Both the position numbers and the translations under genes were made by a program. Positions 18,054 to 26,302 of a stretch of DNA of 64,000 nt are shown in pieces. Origin of the DNA: Pseudomonas flexibilis (GTDB lineage Bacteria; Pseudomonadota; Gammaproteobacteria; Pseudomonadales; Pseudomonadaceae); assembly GCF_000802425.1 (NCBI RefSeq), contig NZ_JRUD01000024.1, positions 147,375 to 211,374 of the forward strand. Direction: 5' to 3'. Below the pieces are notes generated by a model. It was not told where the DNA came from. It did no database searches and saw only the letters and a list, made by a program, of their open reading frames with translations. Every line of letters starts with the position of its first letter. The first letter of the stretch is position 1.

Positions 18054-18692
18054 TCAGGCGTCCGCGCGGGCTTCTTCACCCAGGCCCAGCCAGCGGGCCA
18101 GCACGGCCTGGGCCTCCTCGATGCCCTGGCGTTTGGGGGCGGAAAACAGCTGCACGCTGATGCCGTCCCCCCAGCCCTGGCGCACGTCCTTCTGCACCTT
18201 GAGCAGGGCGTTCTTGGCAGCGCCGAAAGCCAGCTTGTCGGCTTTGGTGAGCAGGATATGCAGCGGCATGCCACTGGTGTGCGCCCAGTCGAGCATCATG
18301 CGGTCGAACTCGGTCAGCGGGTGGCGGATATCCATCATCAGCACCACGCCGGCCAGGCTGGCGCGGCTGCCCAGGTAGGCCTCCAGGTGCATCTGCCAGT
18401 GCTGCTTGAGCGGGATCGGCACCTTGGCGTAGCCGTAGCCGGGCAGGTCAACCAGGCGACGCTCATCGTCCAGGCGGAAGAAGTTGAGCAGCTGGGTGCG
18501 GCCCGGCGTCTTCGAGGTGCGCGCCAGGTTGGCATGCGTCAGGGTGTTCAGGGCGCTGGACTTGCCGGCGTTGGAACGGCCGGCAAAGGCGATCTCGCGG
18601 CCGAGGTCGGGCGGGCATTGATCCACCTTCGCAGCACTGATGAGAAAGGTGGCCTGTTGGCACAACCCGAGGATCGGATTCTTGGTAGACAT
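18054..18692 (-). CDS. engB: Ribosome biogenesis GTPase EngB/YihA/YsxC
   Basis: This 212-residue essential GTPase of the TrmE-Era-EngA family is needed for 50S ribosome assembly. G1 is [10 protein letters not shown]3 is [10 protein letters not shown], and G4 is TKADKL. The central GAP-like insert [15 protein letters not shown] is typical. The ATG at 18692 gives [21 protein letters not shown], the usual Pseudomonas start; the longer frame upstream lacks a signal of coding. It is convergent with ersA and divergent from cytochrome c4. Confidence 0.96.
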   Translation of the reverse strand: MSTKNPILGLCQQATFLISAAKVDQCPPDLGREIAFAGRSNAGKSSALNTLTHANLARTSKTPGRTQLLNFFRLDDERRLVDLPGYGYAKVPIPLKQHWQMHLEAYLGSRASLAGVVLMMDIRHPLTEFDRMMLDWAHTSGMPLHILLTKADKLAFGAAKNALLKVQKDVRQGWGDGISVQLFSAPKRQGIEEAQAVLARWLGLGEEARADA

Positions 18693-18736
18693 GAGGATTT
18701 CCAAGGTGCGACCCGGGGTCGCAGGGGGCGGTTTCG

Positions 18737-18765
18737 TTTCCGTTTCAGCGGCGCAAGTATATAAT
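18737..18765 (+). promoter_or_regulatory. Candidate sigma-70 promoter of the cytochrome c4 gene
   Basis: TATAAT at 18760-18765 is a perfect -10 box. TTTCCG, 17 bases upstream, is a poor -35. The leader to the ATG at 18897 would be about 125 bases. Confidence 0.45.
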
Positions 18766-18896
18766 GCCGCCGATTTTGTGTGCGCTTTGCTCCACTGCCG
18801 GAGCGAAGCCGAACGGGACCATGACGCCAGAACGCGCACAGACGCGGGCCTTCGGACCGAGCTCCCTCTCACCCTTAGCCGTTATTGGATTAGCTG

Positions 18897-19529
18897 ATGA
18901 ACAAAGTACTCGTGAGTCTGCTGTTGACCCTGGGCCTGACCGGCGCCGCACAGGCCGCCGGCGACGCCGCAGCCGGTCAGAACAAGGTCATGCTCTGCTC
19001 CGCCTGCCACAACGCGGACGGCAACAGCGCAGCGCCGAACTTCCCGAAGCTGGCTGGCCAGGGTGAGCGTTACCTGCTCAAGCAGATGAAGGACATCAAG
19101 GCCGGTTCCACCCCGGGCGCCCCCGAAGGTGTAGGCCGCAAGGTGCTGGAAATGACCGGCATGCTGGATACCTTCAGCGATCAGGACCTGGAAGACATCG
19201 CCGCCTACTTCGCCAGCCAGAAGGGCAGCATCGGTGCCGCCGACCCGGCGCTGGTCGAGCGTGGCGAGGCCCTGTGGCGCGGTGGCAAGCTGGCCGAGGG
19301 CATGCCCGCCTGCACCGGCTGCCACGCCCCGAACGGCATCGGCAACGCCGCCGCCGCCTATCCCAAGTTGAACGGCCAGCACGCTGCCTACATCGCCAAG
19401 CAGCTGACCGACTTCCGCGAAGGCGTACGCACCAACGATGGCGACACCATGATCATGCGCGCCATCGCCGCCAAGCTGAGCAACAAAGACATCCAGGCGC
19501 TGTCCAGCTATATCCAGGGCCTGCACTGA
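18897..19529 (+). CDS. cc4: Dihaem cytochrome c4
   Basis: This 210-residue periplasmic electron carrier has a signal peptide (MNKVLVSLLLTLGLTGAAQA) and two similar c-type domains. Each has one CXXCH haem site (CSACH in the first, CTGCH in the second) and an axial Met segment (EMTGML, DTMIMRAIA). Cytochrome c4 passes electrons from the bc1 complex to terminal oxidases. It is followed by a strong terminator. In PAO1 a second cytochrome gene lies beside it (recalled); only one is present here. Confidence 0.95.
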   Translation: MNKVLVSLLLTLGLTGAAQAAGDAAAGQNKVMLCSACHNADGNSAAPNFPKLAGQGERYLLKQMKDIKAGSTPGAPEGVGRKVLEMTGMLDTFSDQDLEDIAAYFASQKGSIGAADPALVERGEALWRGGKLAEGMPACTGCHAPNGIGNAAAAYPKLNGQHAAYIAKQLTDFREGVRTNDGDTMIMRAIAAKLSNKDIQALSSYIQGLH

Positions 19530-19546
19530 TTGTCGTGAAGACGGAA

Positions 19547-19576
19547 AAAGGGTGGCGCGAGCCGCCCTTTTTTTTT
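19547..19576 (+). terminator. Terminator after cytochrome c4
   Basis: AAAGGGTGGC and GCCGCCCTTT pair with one T-G wobble around a GCGA tetraloop, followed by a long T-run. It starts 18 bases after the stop. Confidence 0.9.
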
Positions 19577-19662
19577 GCACCTGTGGTTAAAATCCGGGCA
19601 ACGCACCGGCGGCACAGCGGCCAAACGGCCGACGCCGATTTTTCAGTCGAGGAGTTCTTTGC

Positions 19663-20292
19663 ATGCGCACGCTGCTTTTCAGTGCCCTGCTGGCCGTTGC
19701 CAGTCTGCTTTCCATCCCCGCCCACGCCGCCGACTACCGTGCCGGCAAGCACTATGTCGAACTGAACAGCCCGGTCCCGGTGTCGCAACCTGGCAAGATC
19801 GAAGTCGTCGAGCTGTTCTGGTATGGCTGCCCGCACTGCTACGAATTCGAACCGGTGCTCAACGCCTGGGTGGAAACCCTGCCCGATGATGTGAATTTTG
19901 TCCGCGTGCCGGCCCTGTTCGGCGGCGTGTGGAACACCCATGGACAGCTGTTCATCGCCCTGGAGGCCATGAAGGTCGAGCCGCAGGTGCATGAGGCGAT
20001 CTTTGCCGCAGTTCACCGTGAAGGCCGCAAGCTGGCCACGCCGAAGGAGATGGCCGAATTCCTGGCGGCCCAGGGTGTCGATTCCGAGGCATTCCTCAAG
20101 ACCTACAACTCCTTCGGCGTAAAGAGCCAGATGGAAAAGGCCAAGAAGCTGGCCATGGCCTACCAGGTCACTGGCGTTCCGGTGCTGGTGGTCAACGGCA
20201 AGTACCGGCTGGACCTGGGCTCGGCGGGCGGTCCCCAGCAGGCCGTTGCCCTGGCCGACCATCTGATCGCCCGCGAGCGGGCAGCGCAGTAG
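19663..20292 (+). CDS. dsbA: Thiol:disulfide interchange protein DsbA
   Basis: This 209-residue periplasmic oxidase introduces disulfides into exported proteins. It has a signal peptide (MRTLLFSALLAVASLLSIPAHA), active site CPHC in FWYGCPHCYEFEP, and cis-Pro loop TGVPVLVVNGKYR. The length is normal for DsbA. It is followed after 27 bases by an endonuclease/phosphatase-family gene and then a GGDEF gene, the same order as PAO1 PA5489-PA5487 (recalled), suggesting one operon. Confidence 0.96.
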   Translation: MRTLLFSALLAVASLLSIPAHAADYRAGKHYVELNSPVPVSQPGKIEVVELFWYGCPHCYEFEPVLNAWVETLPDDVNFVRVPALFGGVWNTHGQLFIALEAMKVEPQVHEAIFAAVHREGRKLATPKEMAEFLAAQGVDSEAFLKTYNSFGVKSQMEKAKKLAMAYQVTGVPVLVVNGKYRLDLGSAGGPQQAVALADHLIARERAAQ

Positions 20293-20319
20293 AGACGCCC
20301 GAGTGGCGCGGTTCCGATC

Positions 20320-21174
20320 ATGCTCAGACAGCGTATCGTGAGAGCTCCTTCGCAACGTGAACCGCGCGTCAATCCCCGCAGCGGCAAGCCCGCGGGCCTG
20401 CCGGCGGACGGGCGCCTGCGCCTGCTCAGCTTCAACATCCAGGTGGGCATTTCCACCCAGCGCTATCACCACTACCTGACCCGCGGCTGGCAGCACCTGC
20501 TGCCACACGCCGGGCGCGGGATGAACCTGCAGCGCATCGGCGAGCTGCTGGCCGATTACGACCTGGTGGCCTTGCAGGAGGTGGACGGCGGCAGTCTGCG
20601 CTCGGGTTTCGTCAACCAGGTCGAGCACCTGGCGCAGCTCGGCGATTTCCCCTACTGGTATCAGCAGCTCAATCGCAACCTCGGTCGTTTCGCCCAGCAC
20701 AGCAACGGCGTGCTCAGCCGCCTGCGCCCGCAGCATCTGGAAGACCATCCGCTGCCCGGCCCCGCCGGGCGCGGCGCCATGCTGCTGCGCTTCGGCGAGG
20801 GTCCGGACGCCCTGGCGGTGGTGATGATGCATCTGGCACTGGGCGCGCGCGCGCGCACCCGCCAGCTGTCCTACATCCGCGAACTGCTCGGCGACTTCCG
20901 TCACATGGTGTTGATGGGCGACATGAATACCCAGGCGGTGGAGCTGCTCGAGCATTCGCCGCTGCGTGATCTCGGGTTGATCGCTCCCCAGGTGTGCGCC
21001 ACGTTCCCCAGCTGGCGCCCGCAGCGTTGTCTGGACCATATCCTGCTCAGCCCGGAGCTGGGGCTGGAGCGGGTCGAGGTGCTGGACGCGCCGATTTCCG
21101 ACCACCTGCCGGTGGCGGTGGACATTCGTCTGCCGCACGGTTCGGTCGACCAGCTTCCCCAGCGGCGCGAGTGA
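20320..21174 (+). CDS. Endonuclease/exonuclease/phosphatase family protein
   Basis: This 284-residue protein has the DNase I-like fold. After a basic 40-residue N-terminus come RLLSFNIQVGI, DLVALQEVDGG (catalytic Glu), the central MMHLALGARART, MGDMNTQAVE (Asp/Asn), and C-terminal CLDHILLSPEL and ISDHLPVAVDI (catalytic Asp-His). All metal-binding positions of the family are present, so it should be an active metal-dependent phosphodiesterase or phosphatase; the substrate is unknown. No signal peptide is evident. It lies between dsbA and a diguanylate cyclase gene. Confidence 0.88.
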   Translation: MLRQRIVRAPSQREPRVNPRSGKPAGLPADGRLRLLSFNIQVGISTQRYHHYLTRGWQHLLPHAGRGMNLQRIGELLADYDLVALQEVDGGSLRSGFVNQVEHLAQLGDFPYWYQQLNRNLGRFAQHSNGVLSRLRPQHLEDHPLPGPAGRGAMLLRFGEGPDALAVVMMHLALGARARTRQLSYIRELLGDFRHMVLMGDMNTQAVELLEHSPLRDLGLIAPQVCATFPSWRPQRCLDHILLSPELGLERVEVLDAPISDHLPVAVDIRLPHGSVDQLPQRRE

Positions 21175-21179
21175 CCCGC

Positions 21180-22790
21180 ATGACGCGCACCCTTGACGGC
21201 CAGACTGCCCACCCGTCCCTTGAACAGCAGCAGCGCCTGCGCGAACAGGCGCTGCTGACCGAAATCGACCTGCTGCGCCGCACCCTGGTGCGTTGCACCC
21301 TGGCCATCCGTGATCCTGCGCCGGCCATCGAGCTGTGCCTGCGCGATCTGCGCCAGGCGCTACGCGGCAAGGAAACGCTGTCCGGTCTGCGCGCCCTGCT
21401 GCCCCGCCTGGAAAACGTGCTGGCGGAAAGCGAATACCTGCGAGCCAGTCGCATGAGCCGGGAACTGGTGGCGCTGTCCGCCCAGGTGGCACGCCTGGAG
21501 GGGCAGTCGCTGCCACCGGCCTTGCGCGAGGCCATCGGCGAGTTTGCCCGCAACCTGACCGGGGCGCTCCCCCAGCAGGTCGAACTGGTGGCGCTGCACA
21601 AGGCCTTCGGCGACCTGCAGTGGCAGGTGATCGAACACTCACTCGCCCAGCGCAACCCGTCGGCGGGCCTGTTCAAGCGTTTGCTGGGCAGCCAGGAGGC
21701 CACCCCGGTCCTCGCTATCACGCCACAGCCCCTGATTGATGGTTTCGCCGAGGTCTTGCGCGCCCTGCTCAGCCAGTCGGCGTTGCCCATGAAGTACCAG
21801 ATCCAGTTGCGCCGGCTGCTCGGGCGGTTGCACGGCGAGGTCGAGACGGACGCGCTGATCGGCCTGGTCGATGGGTTGGGCGAGCTGGTACTCGAGGCGG
21901 GCGAAGATCAGCTGCAGTTGCTGGATTTCCTGACCGGACTCAACGAACGCCTGGCTCAGTTGCAGACCGGCCTGGAAAGCCTTGGCGCCGAGAGGGCGGA
22001 GGGCTCCGCGTTGGCCGAGGATCTCGACCAGTCGCTGCGGCGCCAGGTGGACGACATGCAGGCGGCCGTGAGCGGTGCGACGGACCTGGAGGCCCTCAAG
22101 CAGAGCATCTCCTGTCGGCTGGAGGCGCTGCTGGATGGGCTTGCCGAGCAGCGTTCGCAGCGCGAGGTGCGCGACCTGGCCCTGACGGCATCGTTGCAGC
22201 AACTGTCGACGCGCATCATGGAGCTCGAGCGCGAGGCGGAGGTCTGTCGCGACCAGCTCAACGAGCAGCGGCGCGAGGCGCTGCGTGACCCGCTCACCGG
22301 GCTGGCCAACCGCACGGCCTGGAACGCCGAGGTACAGCAGGCGCTGGAGCGCCGGCGCAAACAGGGCGGCGAGCTGGCACTGGCGGTCCTGGACGTGGAT
22401 CACTTCAAGCAGGTCAATGACCGCTTTGGCCACCTGGCCGGTGACAAGGTGCTCAAGCTGATCGCGGAAATCATCAAGCGGCGCATGCCGACGGGTGGAT
22501 TCCTTGCACGGTACGGTGGCGAGGAATTCGTGCTGCTGCTGCCCAGCTACGATCTGCCTGCCGGCCGCCTGCTGCTGGAGGACCTGCTGTCGAGCATCCA
22601 GACCTGTCCCTTCCACTTCAAGGGTGAGCGGTTGCCAGTCACCCTGTCCGCCGGTCTGGCCTGCTTTGGCCCCGATGAAGAGGCGGCCGACGAGGTTTTC
22701 CAGCGTGCCGACCTGGCCCTGTATCGGGCCAAGCAGCTGGGGCGCAACCGCCTGGTGGTGGATGGTCTGGCGGAGTCGCCCGACCCCTGA
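21180..22790 (+). CDS. dgcH: GGDEF diguanylate cyclase (DgcH-like)
   Basis: This ~536-residue soluble protein has a long helical N-terminal region (about residues 1-370, rich in coiled-coil-like Leu/Glu/Gln patterns) and a C-terminal GGDEF domain. It starts near RDPLTGLANRTAWN and has the active motif GGEEF within RYGGEEFVLLLP, so it should make c-di-GMP from GTP. The inhibitory RxxD I-site expected five residues before GGEEF is absent (PTGG there). Position after dsbA and the EEP gene matches PA5487/DgcH of P. aeruginosa (recalled). The start could also be the GTG at 21171, which overlaps the preceding stop; I chose ATG 21180. The N-terminal signal input is unknown. Confidence 0.88.
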   Translation: MTRTLDGQTAHPSLEQQQRLREQALLTEIDLLRRTLVRCTLAIRDPAPAIELCLRDLRQALRGKETLSGLRALLPRLENVLAESEYLRASRMSRELVALSAQVARLEGQSLPPALREAIGEFARNLTGALPQQVELVALHKAFGDLQWQVIEHSLAQRNPSAGLFKRLLGSQEATPVLAITPQPLIDGFAEVLRALLSQSALPMKYQIQLRRLLGRLHGEVETDALIGLVDGLGELVLEAGEDQLQLLDFLTGLNERLAQLQTGLESLGAERAEGSALAEDLDQSLRRQVDDMQAAVSGATDLEALKQSISCRLEALLDGLAEQRSQREVRDLALTASLQQLSTRIMELEREAEVCRDQLNEQRREALRDPLTGLANRTAWNAEVQQALERRRKQGGELALAVLDVDHFKQVNDRFGHLAGDKVLKLIAEIIKRRMPTGGFLARYGGEEFVLLLPSYDLPAGRLLLEDLLSSIQTCPFHFKGERLPVTLSAGLACFGPDEEAADEVFQRADLALYRAKQLGRNRLVVDGLAESPDP

Positions 22791-22793
22791 GGC

Positions 22794-23291
22794 TCAGAGG
22801 TCCGGCTGGCCTTCGCGCAGCGCCTTGTAGCGCTGCTCCAGCTCGGCGCGGATGCGCCTGCGCTGTTCGGCCTGGGCAAACCGGCGGCGTTGTTCGCGGG
22901 TCTTGAGTTCCAGCGGCGGCACGGCGGTGGGCTTGCCGCTGCTGTCGAGCGCCACCATGGTGAAGAAGCAGCTATTGGTGTGGCGTACCGAACGCTGGCG
23001 AATGTCCTCGGTGATGACCTTGATGCCGATCTCCATGGAGGTGCGGCCGGTGTAGTTCACCGAGGCCATGAAGGTCACCAGTTCACCGACATGCACGGGC
23101 TGGCGGAACATCACCTGATCGACCGACAGGGTCACCACGTAACGGCCGGCGTAGCGGCTGGCGCACGCGTAGGCCACTTCGTCCAGGTACTTGAGCAGCA
23201 CGCCACCGTGCACATTGCCCGAGAAATTGGCCTTGTCGGGGGTCATCAGCACCGACATCGAGAGTTCGGAGACTCCGGCGGGGTAGTCCAT
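22794..23291 (-). CDS. Acyl-CoA thioesterase (hotdog fold)
   Basis: This 165-residue single-hotdog thioesterase resembles the YciA/BACH group. NFSGNVHGGVLLKYLDEVAY carries the catalytic region, followed by VDQVMFRQPVHVGELVTF. It should hydrolyse acyl-CoA to free acid and CoA. The C-terminus is a charged helix (REQRRRFAQAEQRRRIRAELEQRYKAL). It ends 3 bases from the convergent GGDEF gene. The Met at residue 12 is an alternative start. Confidence 0.9.
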   Translation of the reverse strand: MDYPAGVSELSMSVLMTPDKANFSGNVHGGVLLKYLDEVAYACASRYAGRYVVTLSVDQVMFRQPVHVGELVTFMASVNYTGRTSMEIGIKVITEDIRQRSVRHTNSCFFTMVALDSSGKPTAVPPLELKTREQRRRFAQAEQRRRIRAELEQRYKALREGQPDL

Positions 23292-23403
23292 CGTGGTACA
23301 CCAGCTCTATTGCGGAAAACGGGCGGAACAATACCTGAGGTGCGGCATTCTGTCGCCTGTCAATTGCCTATCAGTCTTATAGGGCTGTCATGCCGGCCAG
23401 CCG

Positions 23404-24771
23404 TCACGCCTGCCCGAGGTACCAGCGCCAGTCCTGTTCGCCCACTTCGGCCATGAACTGCCGGTACTCCTCGCGCTTGATGGCCAGGTAGACACGCAGA
23501 TAATCGGCTCCGAGCGCCTGCCGCGCCCAGGCGGAGGCCTCCAGGCTGTCCAGTGCGCTGAGCCAGTCGCAGGGCAAGGCGGGCTGGTCCTGGGCATAGC
23601 CGTTACCGGTCACTGGCTCGCCGGGATCCAGGCGTTCGCGGAGGCCGAGATGCGCGCCGGCCAGCACCGCCGCGGCCGCCAGATAGGGATTGGCGTCGGC
23701 GCCGCAGATGCGGTGTTCGACATGCCGGCTGGCGGGCGGGCCGCCGGGGATGCGCAGGCTGACGGTGCGGTTGTTGACGCCCCAGCTGCAGTTCAGCGGC
23801 GCGTAGCTGTGGGCCTGGAAGCGTCGGAACGAGTTCGCGTGCGGGCAGAACAGCGCCAGGGACTCCAGTAATGTGGCCTGCATGCCGGCCAGCGCCTGGC
23901 GCAGCAGCGGCGTGCCGGCCGGATGCTCGCTGGCAAACAGGTTGCGTCCTGCGGCGTCGGCCAGGCTGACATGCAGGTGCAGACCGTTGCCGGCACGTGC
24001 GGCGAACGGCTTGGCCATGAAGCAGGCCTGCTTGCCGTGCCGATGCGCCACGCCCTTGACCAAGCGCTTGTAGCGCACGGCTTCGTCCATCGCCTGCAAC
24101 GCATCGAAGCGATGCTCCAGGGTCAGCTCCAGCTGGCCCGGTGCGTACTCGGAGATCGCCGTGCGCAGCGGCAGGCCCTGTGCCTCGCAGGCGGCGTACA
24201 GGTCATCGAGAAACGCCTGTTGCTGCTCCAGCTCGTAGACCCCATAGACCTGCACGCTCTGCGGGCGCAGGCCGTTGTCCTGGCGGGCCGGCTGCGGCTC
24301 GGCCTGCGAATCCTCGCGCCGATCCAGCAGGTAGAACTCCAGCTCGGCCGCCATCACTGGCTGATAGCCGTCAGCCTGCAGCGCCTCGACGACCCGAGCC
24401 AGCACGTGGCGCGGGTCGGCGTGGCTGGCCGGGCGGCCCTGGTCGGGATGCATGCTGACCTGCACTTGGCCGGTGGGCTGAGTGCGCCAGGGCTGCAGGC
24501 AGAGGCTGCCCGCCAGCGGATAACTCCAGCAGTCGGCATCGCCGACTTCCCAGACCAGCCCGGTCTCCTCGACATCCTCACCGTTGATGGTCAGGCCGAG
24601 GATGGTGCTGGGCAGCGGCCGACCGTCGCGGTAGATCGCCAGCAGCTCGTCGCGGTGCAGCAGCTTGCCGCGGGGCACGCCGTTGCTGTCGATGAGGAAC
24701 AGTTCGATCAGGCGCACCTCGGGATGCGTGGCAAGGAAGGCTTCGGCCTCCGCGGGATCGGCAAAACGCAT
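23404..24771 (-). CDS. Glutamine synthetase-like gamma-glutamyl-amine ligase
   Basis: This 455-residue protein has the glutamine synthetase fold: N-terminal beta-grasp (EVRLIELFLIDSNGVPRGK) and catalytic domain with AAELEFYLLDRRE, NGLHLHVSL, SWGVNNRTVSLRIPGG and RHVEHRICGADANPYLAAAAVLAG. This pattern fits the PuuA/PauA/GlnA3-like group, which glutamylates polyamines or other amines, rather than true GlnA. The start at 24771 has a strong AGGAGG site. It is 22 bases after an aminotransferase, like PAO1 PA5522-PA5523 (recalled), so a joint role in amine or polyamine catabolism is inferred. Confidence 0.88.
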   Translation of the reverse strand: MRFADPAEAEAFLATHPEVRLIELFLIDSNGVPRGKLLHRDELLAIYRDGRPLPSTILGLTINGEDVEETGLVWEVGDADCWSYPLAGSLCLQPWRTQPTGQVQVSMHPDQGRPASHADPRHVLARVVEALQADGYQPVMAAELEFYLLDRREDSQAEPQPARQDNGLRPQSVQVYGVYELEQQQAFLDDLYAACEAQGLPLRTAISEYAPGQLELTLEHRFDALQAMDEAVRYKRLVKGVAHRHGKQACFMAKPFAARAGNGLHLHVSLADAAGRNLFASEHPAGTPLLRQALAGMQATLLESLALFCPHANSFRRFQAHSYAPLNCSWGVNNRTVSLRIPGGPPASRHVEHRICGADANPYLAAAAVLAGAHLGLRERLDPGEPVTGNGYAQDQPALPCDWLSALDSLEASAWARQALGADYLRVYLAIKREEYRQFMAEVGEQDWRWYLGQA

Positions 24772-24793
24772 GGGACCTCCTGTCCGCTCCGGT

Positions 24794-26200
24794 TCAGCCT
24801 CGGGCGCCGGGGAGTGCCAGCAGCTCACCAAGGCCCTCGTCGAGCGCGCCCAGCAGGCGCTGCACCTCGTCGGGTCCGGTTTCCGGGCTGCACAGCAGCA
24901 TGTTGTGGAAGGGAGTGATCAGCACGCCCCGGTTGATCAGGTAGAGATGCAGCGCCTGCTGCAGCGCGTCGTGGAAGGCGGCTTCGGCCTCGGCCCCATT
25001 GCGCGGCGGGTGGGCACGGAACTGGAACTCGCAGCGTGCGCCGAGCTCGCTGGTCGTCCAGTCCAGCCGGTGGGCGGCAAACAGATCGCGCAGTCCCTCG
25101 GCCAGCTGCGCGGCACTGCCCAGCATCCGCTGGTAGGCGGTGTCGGTCATCACCTCCTCCAGGTTGACCCGCAGGCAGTGCATGGCCAGCGCATTGGCCG
25201 CCAGGGTAGTGCCCATGCCGCTGTGACCGTGGCCATTGATCTCCGGAGCGGCCAGCGGCTCGCGGGCATGCTGCTGGGCCAGCTGCATGGCCTGGGCCAT
25301 GGCGCGGCTGAAACCGTACACGGCGCAGGACACACCGCCGGCAATCGCCTTGCCGAGGGTGAGGAAGTCCGGCTTCAGGCCCCAGGCACGGGTGCAGCCA
25401 CCCGGGCCGGCCGACAGGCTGTGGGTTTCATCGAGGATCAGCAGGCTGCCATAACGGCTTGTCAGCTCGCGGGCCTGCTGCAGGAAGCCCGCCTCGGGCA
25501 GCACCAGGCCGATGTTGGTCATCGCGGGTTCGCAGAGCAGCGCGGCGATGTCGCCCTGGCTCAAAGCGGCTTCCAGGGCGGCCGGGTCGTTGAACGGCAC
25601 CACGCGGGTGTGCTGGGTCAGGTTGCGTGCCTGGCCGATCAGCCCGGGGCGATGTACCGTGCGGCCTTCGCGGCCGCGCACCAGGGTTTCGTCGACGCTG
25701 CCGTGGTAGCAGCCGTCGAACACCAGAATCACCTTGCGGCCGGTGATGGCTCGCGCCCAGCGCAACACGAAGCGGTTGGCGTCGCTGGCCGACCCGGCTA
25801 CCTGCCAGCAGGGCAGGCCGAAGCGCCCGGCCAGTAGTTCGCCGGCGCGCACGGCGTCCTCGCCGGGCAGCATGGTGGCCAGTCCCCGGGCACCCTGCTC
25901 GGCCAGCGCGCGGGCGATGGGCGCCGGCGAATGGCCGAACATGCTGGCGGTGTCGCCCAGGCAGAAATCCAGGTATTCATGGCCGTCCACGTCGAGCAGG
26001 CGAGCTCCGCGCGCCTCGGCCACGAACAGCGGCGCCGGGGTGGACCAGTCGCTCATCCAGTGCATGGGCACGCCGCCATACAGGCTGTGGCGCGCGCGCT
26101 CGGCCAGCCGAACGCTGGCGGGATGGCTATCGAGAAAACGCTGCCGCTCGCGGGCGGCAAAGCGTTCAACGGCGGAGTCGGCAATCCCACTGGCAGTCAT
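24794..26200 (-). CDS. Class III pyridoxal-phosphate aminotransferase
   Basis: This 468-residue class III (omega) aminotransferase relative has SGSASDANRF-type cofactor binding (QVAGSASDANRFVLRWAR), DGCYHGSVDETL, the PLP-phosphate Asp in LLILDETHSL, and the Schiff-base Lys in FLTLGKAIAGG. The family includes glutamate-1-semialdehyde aminomutase and polyamine/aspartate aminotransferases; the substrate is not readable. It is followed by the glutamine synthetase-like gene at 22 bases, suggesting a catabolic pair. The ATG at 26200 has a GAGG site; an ATG at 26230 is possible. Confidence 0.88.
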   Translation of the reverse strand: MTASGIADSAVERFAARERQRFLDSHPASVRLAERARHSLYGGVPMHWMSDWSTPAPLFVAEARGARLLDVDGHEYLDFCLGDTASMFGHSPAPIARALAEQGARGLATMLPGEDAVRAGELLAGRFGLPCWQVAGSASDANRFVLRWARAITGRKVILVFDGCYHGSVDETLVRGREGRTVHRPGLIGQARNLTQHTRVVPFNDPAALEAALSQGDIAALLCEPAMTNIGLVLPEAGFLQQARELTSRYGSLLILDETHSLSAGPGGCTRAWGLKPDFLTLGKAIAGGVSCAVYGFSRAMAQAMQLAQQHAREPLAAPEINGHGHSGMGTTLAANALAMHCLRVNLEEVMTDTAYQRMLGSAAQLAEGLRDLFAAHRLDWTTSELGARCEFQFRAHPPRNGAEAEAAFHDALQQALHLYLINRGVLITPFHNMLLCSPETGPDEVQRLLGALDEGLGELLALPGARG

Positions 26201-26268
26201 TTTGAACGCCTCGTGCGTTTTTTTGCACATGCTGGGAGCGCCACCGGGAGCTGTCAAGCGCTCGCTTC

Positions 26269-26295
26269 CGGCCGGGCGTCGCGGCGACGCCCGGC
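26269..26295. other. Perfect GC hairpin after the Na/Pi cotransporter gene
   Basis: GGCCGGGCGTCG and CGACGCCCGGCC form a 12-bp stem with a CGG loop, 7 bases beyond the stop of the minus-strand Na/Pi gene. No T-tract follows on either strand. It resembles the hairpin at 11904-11928 in sequence and size. Confidence 0.65.
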
Positions 26296-26302
26296 CCGGC
26301 GA

